In this document: piece by piece, positions 8,660 to 17,590 of the stretch | Numbering within the stretch: the stretch's first letter is position 1 | How the letters are laid out: every line of letters starts with the position of its first letter | NCBI RefSeq assembly: GCF_015221875.1 | Contig: NZ_JACYGY010000002.1 | Location: 1,425,573 to 1,489,572, forward strand | Length of the DNA: 64,000 nt | Reading direction: 5' to 3' | From: Dyadobacter subterraneus | GTDB lineage: Bacteria > Bacteroidota > Bacteroidia > Cytophagales > Spirosomataceae | The notes under the pieces: model-generated | Told to the model about the DNA's origin: nothing | The model's input: only the letters and a program-made list of their open reading frames with translations | The model's database searches: none | Made by a program: the position numbers and the translations under genes

Positions 8660-10057
8660 TTATCTTCTTTCGTTGTAGACGCCAACTTCGGCCAGCGTTG
8701 GGGGAGCGGTAAATTCGTCAATTGAAATTCTCACTTTTCCGGCCCAGATTCTGTCAAAACGTAATGTTTTAATTTTCTCGGGATTGTTCACTGTTTGAAG
8801 TGGTTTCCAGTTGCCATTTTCAAAATATTCCACACGATATTTTTTGATAGAAGCTTCTCCCTGCGCAATCGTAATGGTATTGAAGGCTTTGTCTTTATCA
8901 AAAGAAATCTCAAACCATGGATTTTTAACTTCTTTATTTGAAACCCAGGAAGTACTGAAATTGTCGTCATTGGCAAAATCCATGATATCCATATCATTAC
9001 TCCAACTGGAATTTACCGGCTGATGTTTGGCAATGTTGGAAGAAATGATAGGCGCGTCAACCGGACCAAGTTTTGGTACATTACCTCCTTTTTTCCATAG
9101 ATCACCCATTTCTTTTAATGCTTTTAAGGCATTGTCATCAATTAATCCGTCACGATTTGGCGCAACGTTTAAAATGAAATTACAGAAAACCTGGTTGAAC
9201 GGAATCAGGTTATTGTTTACTAATTCATTTGGATTTTTAACCGGATCAGTCGGGAAATTAGTTTTCCAAAACCATGAGCCATTGATCGGCAGGCAGGAAA
9301 GAGCCGGTAACTTATTCGTTTCTTTTGAAATTTTCTGTCCGGCGCCTTGTTCGTATGATTTAATATCGGTGTAGAAAAGGGTTTCTTTTGGATATTTCGC
9401 GGCGTTCAGATCCATCAGCAAACAATTGGGCTGCAAGGTTTTTACCAAAGTATAAATCTCTTCAAAAGGAACATCGTCATACGAAATCCTCGACCATGGC
9501 GCGTCCCAGCCGTCAATAATCAACGCGGAAATCTCGCCGTATTGGGTCAGCAATTCGGTAAGCTGCGCTTTGATCATTTCAATATGTTTCTTTTCAATAA
9601 ATCCCGGACGAAGTTTGTGATGCGTATCCAGAATTGAATAATAAAGCATCACTTTCAATCCGTTTGCCCGGAAACTTTCAGCATATTCCTTCACGACATC
9701 TTTTTTCAAAGGGCTGTTCATGACATTATAATCCGTCGTTTTGGTATCCCAGATGCAAAAACCGCTATGATGTTTGGTCGTCAGACAGCCATATGTCATC
9801 CCGGCAGATTTCGCTGCTTTTGCCCATTGATTGCAATCTAGTTTTGTAGGATTAAAAACAGAAGGCGAAGTATCCGGATCCGGCCAGTCCTGATTTACAT
9901 AAGTCGGGATGTTGTAATGGATAAACATGCCAAAGCGCAAATCGATAAATTGCTGTTGCAGCTCGGTAAGCGGTTTTCCTTTTTTTGTGATTTGTGCTTT
10001 TCCGGTAAAAGGAAAAGTTAGAAGAATGAGGATTAAAAACGATAGTGATTTTTTCAT
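8660..10057 (-). CDS. Alpha-L-fucosidase (GH29) with C-terminal discoidin-type domain
   Basis: This 465-residue protein has a clear signal peptide (MKKSLSFLILILLTFPFTGKAQ), so it acts in the periplasm or outside the cell. The GH29 catalytic domain covers about 30-335: RFGMFIHYN near 41, the KHHSGF substrate loop at 95-100, and IIDGWDAPW with D182 as the likely nucleophile. Residues 340-465 form a beta-sandwich like F5/8 type C domains (DDNFSTSWVSN, WFEISFDKD), which bind carbohydrate. It should release terminal L-fucose from glycans. It is the only glycoside hydrolase here and is not in a visible polysaccharide-utilisation locus. Confidence 0.88.
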   Translation of the reverse strand: MKKSLSFLILILLTFPFTGKAQITKKGKPLTELQQQFIDLRFGMFIHYNIPTYVNQDWPDPDTSPSVFNPTKLDCNQWAKAAKSAGMTYGCLTTKHHSGFCIWDTKTTDYNVMNSPLKKDVVKEYAESFRANGLKVMLYYSILDTHHKLRPGFIEKKHIEMIKAQLTELLTQYGEISALIIDGWDAPWSRISYDDVPFEEIYTLVKTLQPNCLLMDLNAAKYPKETLFYTDIKSYEQGAGQKISKETNKLPALSCLPINGSWFWKTNFPTDPVKNPNELVNNNLIPFNQVFCNFILNVAPNRDGLIDDNALKALKEMGDLWKKGGNVPKLGPVDAPIISSNIAKHQPVNSSWSNDMDIMDFANDDNFSTSWVSNKEVKNPWFEISFDKDKAFNTITIAQGEASIKKYRVEYFENGNWKPLQTVNNPEKIKTLRFDRIWAGKVRISIDEFTAPPTLAEVGVYNERR

Positions 10058-10059
10058 AT

Positions 10060-10160
10060 TGATGTGCTTTGCACGTTTGTCTAGGAATTGTTATAATTTA
10101 AGTATTACGGTGTTCAGCACCTTCAATCGCAGGATAAATATTATGGTGTGCTGCATCCTG
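10060..10160. repeat. Intergenic GGTGC-x3-GCACC-type repeats
   Basis: Three short imperfect palindromes lie between two minus-strand genes: GTGCTTTGCAC (10063-10073), GGTGTTCAGCACC (10109-10121) and, preceded by AAATATTAT, GGTGTGCTGCATCC. The last one matches the two copies at 57151-57229, so this is a dispersed family. Confidence 0.5.
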
Positions 10161-10162
10161 TT

Positions 10163-10963
10163 TCAATAGCTTTTCAAAACACTTTTAATAACAGAATCTT
10201 TTTGCGCAGCTTTCAATTTGAGATTGTACTGATAAACCGCTGCTTCCCACTCACCATAAACCGGATTTGGCAAAACAATGAAACGTTTACCAAAATCAGC
10301 TGCGGATGCGTAGGTATTTTTCACTCTTTCTTCTTCCGGTTTTTTGTCAAACAATGCGCTGAAATCAGCCAGATTGTCTCCCATGAACATAATGATGTTA
10401 TGTGTTTCTGCTATTTTCTGCCGTCTTAATTCTTTGGAAGATACGGTTTGTTTCAATATCAGATTTTCATTAACCGCATCCGGAAATCCGAATTTTACCA
10501 GATTCGCCAACGTTCCTTTTCTTTCTGCTTCCGCACGATTGGTAAGATAAAATATTTTTACACCTTTTGAAGATGCATATTTCAAAAATGGCAAGGCGCC
10601 GGGGATGGTATCAGCTTTGGAAAGTGCCGTCCATTCTTCCCATGATTTTTGCTCATAATCTTTACCCTGCAATGATTGTTTTACATCATACGGACTGTTG
10701 TCCAGAACGGTTTCGTCAATGTCTGTAATTATGGCCAAAGGTTTTGATTGTGGCTGAAGCAAAGCCTCGTCTACCCGGATATGCGCAATGTTGAATGCCT
10801 GAAAACACAGCGCTTTATACTCTGCCGCTCTTTGTTGAAACAATGCGGTAAATAATTTTCCTTCGGCTGTCAGGTTTGTGGGAGATACAGTGGTAACCGA
10901 TTGCTGCCTCGTTGTGGTGCATCCCAAAGCCAGCGCAGTGATTAAAATGATGTATTTTTTCAT
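10163..10963 (-). CDS. 5'-nucleotidase, lipoprotein e(P4)-family acid phosphatase
   Basis: This 266-residue protein starts with a lipoprotein signal (MKKYIILITALALGC, lipobox LALGC, C15). The HAD-type motif I is IITDIDETVLDNS, with D81 as the likely nucleophile and D83 as acid/base. The middle has YLTNRAEAERKGT (motif II/cap) and FMGDNLADFS (motif IV). This architecture is that of the class C acid phosphatases of Haemophilus e(P4) type, which hydrolyse nucleoside monophosphates such as NMN at the cell surface. About 105 bases with short repeats separate it from the fucosidase, so co-transcription is possible but unproven. Confidence 0.88.
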   Translation of the reverse strand: MKKYIILITALALGCTTTRQQSVTTVSPTNLTAEGKLFTALFQQRAAEYKALCFQAFNIAHIRVDEALLQPQSKPLAIITDIDETVLDNSPYDVKQSLQGKDYEQKSWEEWTALSKADTIPGALPFLKYASSKGVKIFYLTNRAEAERKGTLANLVKFGFPDAVNENLILKQTVSSKELRRQKIAETHNIIMFMGDNLADFSALFDKKPEEERVKNTYASAADFGKRFIVLPNPVYGEWEAAVYQYNLKLKAAQKDSVIKSVLKSY

Positions 10964-11110
10964 ATGACAAAGTAAATCAGTTATTGGAAAGATAAATCAT
11001 AAAAGCCGGAATTTACCGCAACATTCTTATGCTTTACCTCAATCTGCTTACGATCAGCAACATCATTAACCATTGCCGCGTATTGACTGAAAAAACATAC
11101 TCACTGAACT

Positions 11111-11845
11111 ATGGAACGCAAGGAATTTTTAAGAAGAGGATTTTTATCAGCACTAGGATCGGCCGCTATTCTTCCGATTTTAGGATCGTGCAGCAAAGAT
11201 AGCGTAGATCCAACAACTACGACTGATACGACAACCGGGACAACGACAGGAACTACTACTGGCTCATGTACGACAACTGCGACTGAAACAGCAGGGCCAT
11301 TTCCTACCAAAACGCCAAGTACGCTGGTGTTGAACGATATCACTTCTGATCGTACCGGAACAAAACTGACGGTGAAAATCACGATTCAGAACAAAAACAA
11401 CAGCTGCGCAGCTTTGGCAAATGCGATCGTGGATATCTGGCATTGCGATGCTGCCGGAAATTATTCTGAATACGGTGGAAGCGGAATGCAGTCAACCAAC
11501 TATACTACTGTTCATTTTCTTCGCGGAAGACAAACAACGGATGCAAACGGGCTGGTAACTTTTACCAGTATTTATCCAGGCTGGTATTCAGGACGTGCGC
11601 CGCATATTCATGCACATATTTACAACAGCTCAGGAACTTCACTTCTGGTAACGCAAATTGCTTTTGACCAGACAATCAATAACACAGTTTACGCTCAGGG
11701 CGCATATAAAAGTCACGGTTTGCAGGATACTACAAATTCAAATGACAATGTTTTCAGCGACGGTGTTTCAACAGAACTGGCTTCGTTTACAGGAAGTGTT
11801 GCTGACGGTTACGTGCTGACGCATACGATCGTAGTGAGTGCTTAA
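11111..11845 (+). CDS. Intradiol ring-cleavage dioxygenase-like protein (protocatechuate 3,4-dioxygenase family), exported
   Basis: This 244-residue protein starts with MERKEFLRRGFLSALGSAAI, a Tat-like leader followed by a lipobox (LGSC, C27), so it is probably a membrane-anchored periplasmic protein. A Thr/Gly linker (residues 35-56) leads into the dioxygenase beta-sandwich. The expected non-haem Fe(III) ligands are present: Y118 (GNYSEYG), Y159 (PGWY), H165 and H167 (PHIHAHI). Such extracellular intradiol enzymes act on catechol-like aromatics; the substrate is unknown. It heads a likely three-gene operon with the unknown gene at 11891 and the pirin at 12472. Confidence 0.85.
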   Translation: MERKEFLRRGFLSALGSAAILPILGSCSKDSVDPTTTTDTTTGTTTGTTTGSCTTTATETAGPFPTKTPSTLVLNDITSDRTGTKLTVKITIQNKNNSCAALANAIVDIWHCDAAGNYSEYGGSGMQSTNYTTVHFLRGRQTTDANGLVTFTSIYPGWYSGRAPHIHAHIYNSSGTSLLVTQIAFDQTINNTVYAQGAYKSHGLQDTTNSNDNVFSDGVSTELASFTGSVADGYVLTHTIVVSA

Positions 11846-11890
11846 TTTTAAGATTTGTTTGAAATTGAAGGAAAATAAACAACCCGGAAA

Positions 11891-12475
11891 ATGACAAAAG
11901 GCCTTATCCAACTCTGTTACCGGAAAATAATTGATGCCGATTCTCAAAAGATCTGGGACAAATATGTTTTCGATGATACCTATATGGAATTTTTCATGCA
12001 GGCGCAAACGTATAATCAGGAAGGGAAATACAGGACTTTTCAGGAAATTTCAGAAAATGTTCCGGCGGCTAAAAATCTGACTTATCTGGTAAGTACGGCG
12101 GCATTTAATTATATCCGGCAGTTAAAAGATGTTGTGCCGGATATTGTCAATGTTTATGGAAAACTGTGTCTTCCTTTCAATCGTTTCAAATTTGAAATAA
12201 TAGATTCTGACGTAAAGGATAAGGCAGGTCATAAGGTGGCGATTTATTTTTACAGCGACCCGTTAACCTGGATTGATACGCTGGATGGAAAGTTATTAAT
12301 TGCTTATGGAGATAAGCGTGAAGCGATTAATCGGGGAGAAGAGGTGGAAACAGAAATGATCGCTTTGCAACCTTTTCTGAATATTTCAAGCGTGATTTTT
12401 CCGGCTGCGAAACCGGTTTTAATACCAAATGGTGAATTTTTGACTTCAACCGCTGAAAGCGAAATTAACTCATGA
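11891..12475 (+). CDS. Conserved hypothetical protein, 194 aa
   Basis: I do not recognise this family. The protein is soluble, without signal peptide, acidic and rich in aromatic residues, with two YFYSDPLTW-like beta stretches and an acidic C-terminus. Its stop codon overlaps the start of the pirin gene (ATGA, 12472-12475), so the two are translationally coupled and probably act together. The intradiol dioxygenase gene ends 45 bases upstream. A role in aromatic or oxidative metabolism would be a guess from context. Confidence 0.65.
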   Translation: MTKGLIQLCYRKIIDADSQKIWDKYVFDDTYMEFFMQAQTYNQEGKYRTFQEISENVPAAKNLTYLVSTAAFNYIRQLKDVVPDIVNVYGKLCLPFNRFKFEIIDSDVKDKAGHKVAIYFYSDPLTWIDTLDGKLLIAYGDKREAINRGEEVETEMIALQPFLNISSVIFPAAKPVLIPNGEFLTSTAESEINS

Positions 12476-13191
12476 TGATCACACAAACGGAAGGACAAAT
12501 TTATCTGGCCGGGCAACGCGGATGTTCCCAATTATCCTGGTTCCGGAGTTTTCATACTTTTAATTTTGGTCTTTATCAGGATCACAACAGAGAGCCATTT
12601 GGTAATTTAAAGGTTTTGAATGACGATACCCTGGCAGCCGGAAAAAGCTTCAAAATGCAGCTGGCAGAAAATACAGAAATGATTTTACTACCGGTTGTCG
12701 GCGCGGTTGAATATACAAACAGCTTGGGTGAAACGGGAATTCTGGAAGCCGGACAAATGCAGATTTTCTCAGCTGCGGAAGGTATGGAATATGAAATTTC
12801 TAATCCATATGAGAAGGAACTGATAAATTTTATTCAAATATTTTTAAAAAATAATCAATATCCTTTTGTTCCCAAGGTTCAGGAAATTAATATTGACCTG
12901 GAAAACAGAAATCAGCTATTTCCGCTGTTTTCTCCCGGACAAAATGGTCTTACTACTCACCAGGAAACTTTTGGTTTTATTGGGAAATATAGTGGTCGGA
13001 AAGAAGACCTGTATCATCTTAAAAATCCGGAGAACGGAATATTTGTATTTATTATAGAAGGTGCTTTTGAAGTTCAGAACAGATTGATGGAAACCCGGGA
13101 CGGTTTGTCGCTCCGGAATCTTGATGAACTGGAATTTGAAGCACTTTCAAACGATGCGATTATATTGATTCTTGAGGTATCCGGGGTCTGA
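12472..13191 (+). CDS. Pirin-family bicupin protein
   Basis: This 239-residue protein has the pirin N-terminal signature, with RGCSQLSWFRSFHTFNFG followed by DHNREPFGNLKVLNDD, where pirins place their metal-binding His residues and second-half motif (PFGNL-V-NDD). Two cupin halves cover about 15-125 and 130-235. Several pirins oxidise flavonols such as quercetin, and others act as redox-sensitive cofactors; which applies is unknown. It overlaps the upstream hypothetical gene by four bases. The nearby aromatic-ring dioxygenase is consistent with a quercetinase-like role, but this is inference. Confidence 0.8.
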   Translation: MMITQTEGQIYLAGQRGCSQLSWFRSFHTFNFGLYQDHNREPFGNLKVLNDDTLAAGKSFKMQLAENTEMILLPVVGAVEYTNSLGETGILEAGQMQIFSAAEGMEYEISNPYEKELINFIQIFLKNNQYPFVPKVQEINIDLENRNQLFPLFSPGQNGLTTHQETFGFIGKYSGRKEDLYHLKNPENGIFVFIIEGAFEVQNRLMETRDGLSLRNLDELEFEALSNDAIILILEVSGV

Positions 13192-13222
13192 GCAGGTTGC
13201 GAGTCCTGTTCGCCCTGGAACT

Positions 13223-13618
13223 TCATGGTTCTATGATCACATTTAAAATCCTTGTTTCAGCAGCAGGTCCTTTTTCAAAAGAACGGCTCAGGTTGAATTT
13301 CAATAAATCTTCGCCCATCGCCTTTGTAGTCCGCAGTGTAAAAATCTTCATCCTTTTTCTACCGGGAAGATTTTCCTTCTGAGATTTCTCTGTGTAGGAC
13401 GATATTTCTTCAATTTGGGATTTGCCTTTATCAAGTGTCCAGTCATAACCCGTTCCGGCCTGTAACGGAATTTTTACGGTCAACGACGATCCATTCCGGA
13501 GTGCAACTGTGGTTTCGCTTTTTTCGAGAATTACGACTTTACGTTTGCTTTTAGATGTGGCGCATCTCATATTGACAAGCACTACAAGAATCACTGAAAT
13601 CCACATGAACTTTTTCAT
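13223..13618 (-). CDS. Chagasin-family (I42) cysteine protease inhibitor, lipoprotein
   Basis: A 131-residue protein with a short leader and a lipobox-like VNMRC (C19). The mature part contains LQAGTGYDWTL, matching the NPTTGYxW loop by which chagasin-type inhibitors enter the active site of papain-family cysteine proteases, and later GRKRMKIFTLRTTKAMGEDLLKFNLSR, which covers the conserved RPW-like strand, here SRSFE. Chagasins block host or self cysteine proteases; a cell-surface lipoprotein would protect the envelope. It converges with the pirin gene and stands alone. Confidence 0.75.
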   Translation of the reverse strand: MKKFMWISVILVVLVNMRCATSKSKRKVVILEKSETTVALRNGSSLTVKIPLQAGTGYDWTLDKGKSQIEEISSYTEKSQKENLPGRKRMKIFTLRTTKAMGEDLLKFNLSRSFEKGPAAETRILNVIIEP

Positions 13619-13803
13619 TATCCTAATTTTTTACTCGAACATCGTTAAATTCTAACTCCGTTTTCTTAGTGTAAAGTAGTGATTTTTAAGGCAAACAGCA
13701 AGCGCATTATACTCCTTCTATACTTTTATATTTTACTTATTATCAAATATTTATAAAGGTTTAACTTGTTTGAAGAAATAAAATATTTGATAGAACATAA
13801 AAA

Positions 13804-13829
13804 AACCGGCAGTTAAAATTCTGCCGGTT
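13804..13829 (-). terminator. Terminator of the monooxygenase gene at 13847
   Basis: A 9-bp perfect stem, AACCGGCAG (13804-13812) with CTGCCGGTT (13821-13829), and an A-run at 13798-13805 that reads as a T-run on the minus strand. It begins 18 bases past the stop codon. Confidence 0.75.
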
Positions 13830-13846
13830 CCGGATAATATGAATAG

Positions 13847-14140
13847 TTATTTTGAAGCTAAAATTTCAATTTTTTCGATTACCGGATCCGACGCTAAAAG
13901 TTCAGATGCGTTTGCCATAAGTGCTGCCGCAACTTTCCCTGCTAGATGCGCATTTCGGCCAGCTTCGTCAGGAAAGGTGTCAAAAATTCCGAAAGTTGAC
14001 TTTCCAATTTTAATTCCGTACCAAGTCACGGTATCGGGTTCATCCATAACAAGCGACAATCCACTTTTCAGGAAATCTGCTACTTCCTGTTCTTTTCCTG
14101 GCTTAGCTTCCAGTCTTACAAGTAATCCTAATGCGATCAT
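13847..14140 (-). CDS. Antibiotic biosynthesis monooxygenase (ABM/YgiN-like) domain protein
   Basis: A 97-residue single-domain protein of the dimeric alpha/beta-barrel fold. GLLVRLEAKPGKEQEVADFL is the usual first strand and helix (V-R-ea-K-PGKE), and TWYGIKIGKSTFGIFDTFPD matches the W-x-G-i-k strand with the FxiFDtF core. Family members act as cofactor-free monooxygenases or quinol monooxygenases, and many have no proven reaction. It is monocistronic with its own terminator. A second ABM protein of the window is at 39082. Confidence 0.75.
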   Translation of the reverse strand: MIALGLLVRLEAKPGKEQEVADFLKSGLSLVMDEPDTVTWYGIKIGKSTFGIFDTFPDEAGRNAHLAGKVAAALMANASELLASDPVIEKIEILASK

Positions 14141-14463
14141 GATTTCTGCTTAATTAAGTGGTTGTATAAAAAAAATTATGCATTCATAATCTACAAACGT
14201 TAAAATTACGTATATAGTTTTAACGTAACCCGTTAATTTCATTTATCTTTTACCATTTATCGATTTCCCATAATTTGTACACGTTTTACCGCTATTTAGC
14301 AATCGCGCGGAGCATAGGGGATTTGTACTTTTGAATTGTCTATTAAATGGTATTACAATCAACGGGAGTGAAGCGGATACTTTATTCCCGTTATTATAAT
14401 CTGTGGAAAGATTTTTTTAATACCGTCGAAAATTCATCAGGCAAACTTTAAATAGCATTAACC
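14141..14463. other. AT-rich intergenic region with a structured leader hairpin
   Basis: No gene was seen in this 323-base gap. At 14361-14392 it holds a hairpin with arms AACGGGAGTGAAG and CTTTATTCCCGTT around a 6-base loop; the two imperfect pairs would be G-U in RNA, so all 13 pairs can form on the plus strand. It lies about 70 bases before the start of the catalase-related gene and could be a 5'-UTR structure or an operator. A trace of a catalase core domain upstream was looked for and not found. Confidence 0.4.
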
Positions 14464-14853
14464 ATGAGCGACAATACAAAAAGATCAGGTGTTAATTTGG
14501 GAAATGGTATCAGGTTTAAGCAGGGATTTGCGTCAGATACAGAATCCGCCATCTTGTCTGATTTTTCAGGAATATCGCCTCTGATTATGAATTTGAATGC
14601 TGTTGAAGGTTTTGCAGCCGACGAGGAGGATTACAATTTGCCAGGCCTGTTTTACAGAGAAATGTTATCTGATGACGACAGGGCTAATCTGGTATGTAAC
14701 ATTATTTGCTCATTACAGGGAATCGATAATCCTCAAAAGGAGAACATCATAAAAGAGCAGCTGTATCATTTTTTCAAAATTGATACAAAACTTGGTTTGG
14801 CTGTGGCGGATGGATTGAAAGTTAAAGTTGGTGCACTTTTGTTGTCACGATAA
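14464..14853 (+). CDS. Stand-alone catalase-related (immune-responsive) domain protein
   Basis: A 129-residue protein whose second half (about 60-122) resembles the C-terminal catalase-rel domain of haem catalases: GLFYREMLSDDDRANLVCNI, then GSL-like CSLQGI, then EQLYHFFKIDTKLGLAVAD. In catalases this four-helix domain follows the haem core and normally reads FYR-L-M-x(3-4)-R-L-x-N-I-x-x-S-L. The haem-binding core is missing, and residues 1-55 are not catalase-like. It could be a surviving catalase fragment or an independent small protein; the intact frame and the leader hairpin favour a functional gene. Confidence 0.6.
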   Translation: MSDNTKRSGVNLGNGIRFKQGFASDTESAILSDFSGISPLIMNLNAVEGFAADEEDYNLPGLFYREMLSDDDRANLVCNIICSLQGIDNPQKENIIKEQLYHFFKIDTKLGLAVADGLKVKVGALLLSR

Positions 14854-14876
14854 ATTAATTGGAAGTATTAATTATT

Positions 14877-16541
14877 TCATTCCTTTACCAATTTCAGTTT
14901 TATGACATCACCGGCATTTTCTTCATTTATATTAATAGTGTAAATGCCATTCGGATAGTTTTTCAGATTGATTTGAATTTCGGCTTCGGAGACAATTTTT
15001 TCTAAAAAGATTAACGAGCCAGAGGCGTTATAAACAGAAACTTTGTTTCCCGTCTGTAAGCCTTTGATACTGAAATGATTCGTTGCCGGATTTGGATAAA
15101 TTGAAATCTCATTGGCGGGACATTCCGTATTAGCTGCTATGATGCGGCTGAACTCATAGCTTTCATCATTGTCGAGCATTTTTAATCGATACAGATTGCT
15201 GTTCACCAACGGATTTTCGTCGGTGAAGCGATAAACTTGATCAGATCCTGATGCAGGAATTGATTTTATTTTACCAAAATTTTTACCATCCGCACTTCTT
15301 TCCACTTCAAAATGGGAGAAATTGCTTTCCAGAGAAGTATCCCATTGCAGGTCGATGGCGCAGCCGATTGTTTTGGCAGTGAAGCTTTCAAGTTTTACCG
15401 GAAGAGGTGTGGTTGGCCCCGTAATTTTTGCAATTGTACCGTCAAAAAAGGAAATCGCATACAATTCACCTGAATTATCCTCACCAAATGAAACCAGCGA
15501 AGGATAGGTTACATTGGTCAGAAAACCACTAAATCCGGCAGGCGTGATCATACCGATTTTGAAAGTCTGGTAATCACCAAAAATGTAAGATCCTTTCAGT
15601 GAACCATATTTTGTTCCCCGATACACATAACCGCCCATCACCGAAGCGCTGCTGCCACCATTGTTTGTAAAACCCGGATAAACAAATTTTGGAGCAATAA
15701 AAGAAGTGGTAATATTACAATTGCAATTTCTGTAAACGGAATTTCCCTCCATATAATCCCAGCCGAAATTTTTAGGCGTGGTGACGTCCGTGGCTTTCAG
15801 ATAATTAACTTCTTCCCATCCATCCTGACCGTTATCTCCATACCAGAAATCACCGTTTTCACGATCAAAACTTATTCTCCATGGATTGCGAAGGCCTTTT
15901 GCCCATATTTTTTGAAGAATATTTTCGGACGGAGAAGTGCTGCTGACGTCCAGTCTTATTATTTTACCAAAAAGCAGATTTGAGTTTTGTGAATTTAATT
16001 CAGGATCACCCATCACACCGCGACTTCCCGGGCCATTATCTCCTGTTGAAATGTACAGAAAATTATCTTTTCCAAACGCCATATCGCCGCCCCTGTGTCC
16101 GCCTAAAACATCGGTATAAGGAATTGTCAAAATAAGCGTTTCCGATGAGGCATCTGCCAGATCCGAGTCCGCTCCACCAACTCTGCTAAATCTTGAAATA
16201 TTAATTTCGAATTTATTCTTCACCACATACATCACATAAAAATAGCCGTTGGTCAGATAATTAGGATCAAAAACGATACTGAATATCCCCGCCCAGTCAA
16301 GGTCACTCATTTTGTAGCTGATATTCAGGAAAGGCGTATTATGGTTGACAATTCCGTTTTTTACAACCTTGATTTTACCGCCGATCTCTGCAATAAATAA
16401 CCTCGAATCATAAGCATGTGTAGCTTTCACCGGGCGAGTGAATCCGGATAAGTAAGGCTCTAAAACCGGGATTGGTTGTGAAAATGATACTATTGATAAG
16501 AAGAATTGAAAGACGAAGAGTAGCAGTAAAGTTTTTTTCAT
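14877..16541 (-). CDS. Secreted PQQ-dependent sugar dehydrogenase-like protein with T9SS sorting domain
   Basis: I chose the ATG at 16541, which gives a clean signal peptide (MKKTLLLLFVFQFFLSIVSF); a start 33 bases upstream would add an unlikely leader. Residues 25-370 form a six-bladed propeller of the glucose/sorbosone dehydrogenase (YliI/HHIP-like) family: VFDPNYLTNGYFYVMYV, GGHRGGDMAFGKDNFLYIS, WAKGLRNPWRISFDRENG. Residues 380-470 are an Ig-like spacer, and the last 75 residues (ISIYPNPATNHFSIKG onward) are a type A type IX secretion C-terminal domain. It should be exported and shown on the surface. The sugar substrate is unknown. Confidence 0.85.
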   Translation of the reverse strand: MKKTLLLLFVFQFFLSIVSFSQPIPVLEPYLSGFTRPVKATHAYDSRLFIAEIGGKIKVVKNGIVNHNTPFLNISYKMSDLDWAGIFSIVFDPNYLTNGYFYVMYVVKNKFEINISRFSRVGGADSDLADASSETLILTIPYTDVLGGHRGGDMAFGKDNFLYISTGDNGPGSRGVMGDPELNSQNSNLLFGKIIRLDVSSTSPSENILQKIWAKGLRNPWRISFDRENGDFWYGDNGQDGWEEVNYLKATDVTTPKNFGWDYMEGNSVYRNCNCNITTSFIAPKFVYPGFTNNGGSSASVMGGYVYRGTKYGSLKGSYIFGDYQTFKIGMITPAGFSGFLTNVTYPSLVSFGEDNSGELYAISFFDGTIAKITGPTTPLPVKLESFTAKTIGCAIDLQWDTSLESNFSHFEVERSADGKNFGKIKSIPASGSDQVYRFTDENPLVNSNLYRLKMLDNDESYEFSRIIAANTECPANEISIYPNPATNHFSIKGLQTGNKVSVYNASGSLIFLEKIVSEAEIQINLKNYPNGIYTININEENAGDVIKLKLVKE

Positions 16542-16739
16542 GGACTGGAAGTGGGTTATTTCGTAAAGGAACATTTTTATTTCTTATAAATGAAGTCATT
16601 AAATAAGTTGTAACCGATCTGTAAAACTTTATTTTTTTTATCATGAAATAGAAAAAAGTGGTAGTGCGAAAAAATATTTCTTCAAAAGTGTAGCATTCCT
16701 GAATTGATTGTATCCAATAGTTAAATCAATCAAATTATC

Positions 16740-17585
16740 ATGAAAACGCTAACTACTTTATTGATCGTTATTGCCTTTGTTTTTTCTGGTATAATCGGTT
16801 TTGGACAAACAAAAAATTATCCATTTGTTGTACAAAAAACAGGAAAAGGAAAGCAGAATATAATTTTCATTCCCGGATTTGCCAGTTCTGGTGATGTCTG
16901 GAAAGAAACAAGAGCGGCTTATGAATCAGGTTTTACCTGTTATACTTTGACGATGGCTGGTTTTGCCGGAATTCCTGCGCAGACTTCGCCTTCTTTTAAA
17001 AACTGGGAGGCGGCGATAGCAGATTATATTCAATCTGAAAAAATTGTAAAACCCGTTATCGTAGGTCACAGTATGGGCGGCGGACTTGCCCTGGCGCTTG
17101 CTGCGGATTATCCGGAACTTGCTTCGAAAATTGTCGTTGTGGACGCTTTACCTTGTCTGGCCGCGCTGATGAATCCCAATTTTAAAGCCAGGGAAAATAA
17201 TGACTGCGCTCCGATAGTTTCCCAGATGAAAAGTATGACGCCGGACCAGTTTGAAAAAATGCAGTTTATGACCATGCATCAGATGGTTTCTGATACTTCT
17301 CGGATTCGGGAAATTGTTGGCTGGTCGATAAAATCTGATATGGAAACCTTTGGCCAAATGTATTGCGATTTTTTAAACACAGATTTGAGACCGGTTCTGG
17401 AAAAAATAAATTGTCCGGCGCTCGTACTTTTGGAGCCCAGTTTTGTAAATTATAAACCTGCTATTGATGAGCAGTATAAAGGGCTGAAAACCGGGGAATT
17501 TGCCTATGCCACCAAGGGACTGCATTTTATTATGTATGACGACACGGCTTGGTACAATCAGCAATTATCGAACTTTATTAAATAG
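16740..17585 (+). CDS. Alpha/beta-hydrolase, exported
   Basis: A 281-residue protein with a signal peptide (ending near FGQ at residues 22-24). The alpha/beta-hydrolase core shows IIFIPGFASSGDVW (oxyanion loop), the nucleophile elbow GHSMGGGLAL (Ser about 124), an Asp-bearing CPALVLLEPSF strand and a C-terminal His in GLHFIMYDD. The substrate is unknown. It lies 5 bases upstream of the ECF sigma factor and so is probably the first gene of that three-gene unit, which is an unusual pairing. Confidence 0.8.
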   Translation: MKTLTTLLIVIAFVFSGIIGFGQTKNYPFVVQKTGKGKQNIIFIPGFASSGDVWKETRAAYESGFTCYTLTMAGFAGIPAQTSPSFKNWEAAIADYIQSEKIVKPVIVGHSMGGGLALALAADYPELASKIVVVDALPCLAALMNPNFKARENNDCAPIVSQMKSMTPDQFEKMQFMTMHQMVSDTSRIREIVGWSIKSDMETFGQMYCDFLNTDLRPVLEKINCPALVLLEPSFVNYKPAIDEQYKGLKTGEFAYATKGLHFIMYDDTAWYNQQLSNFIK

Positions 17586-17590
17586 CAGCG

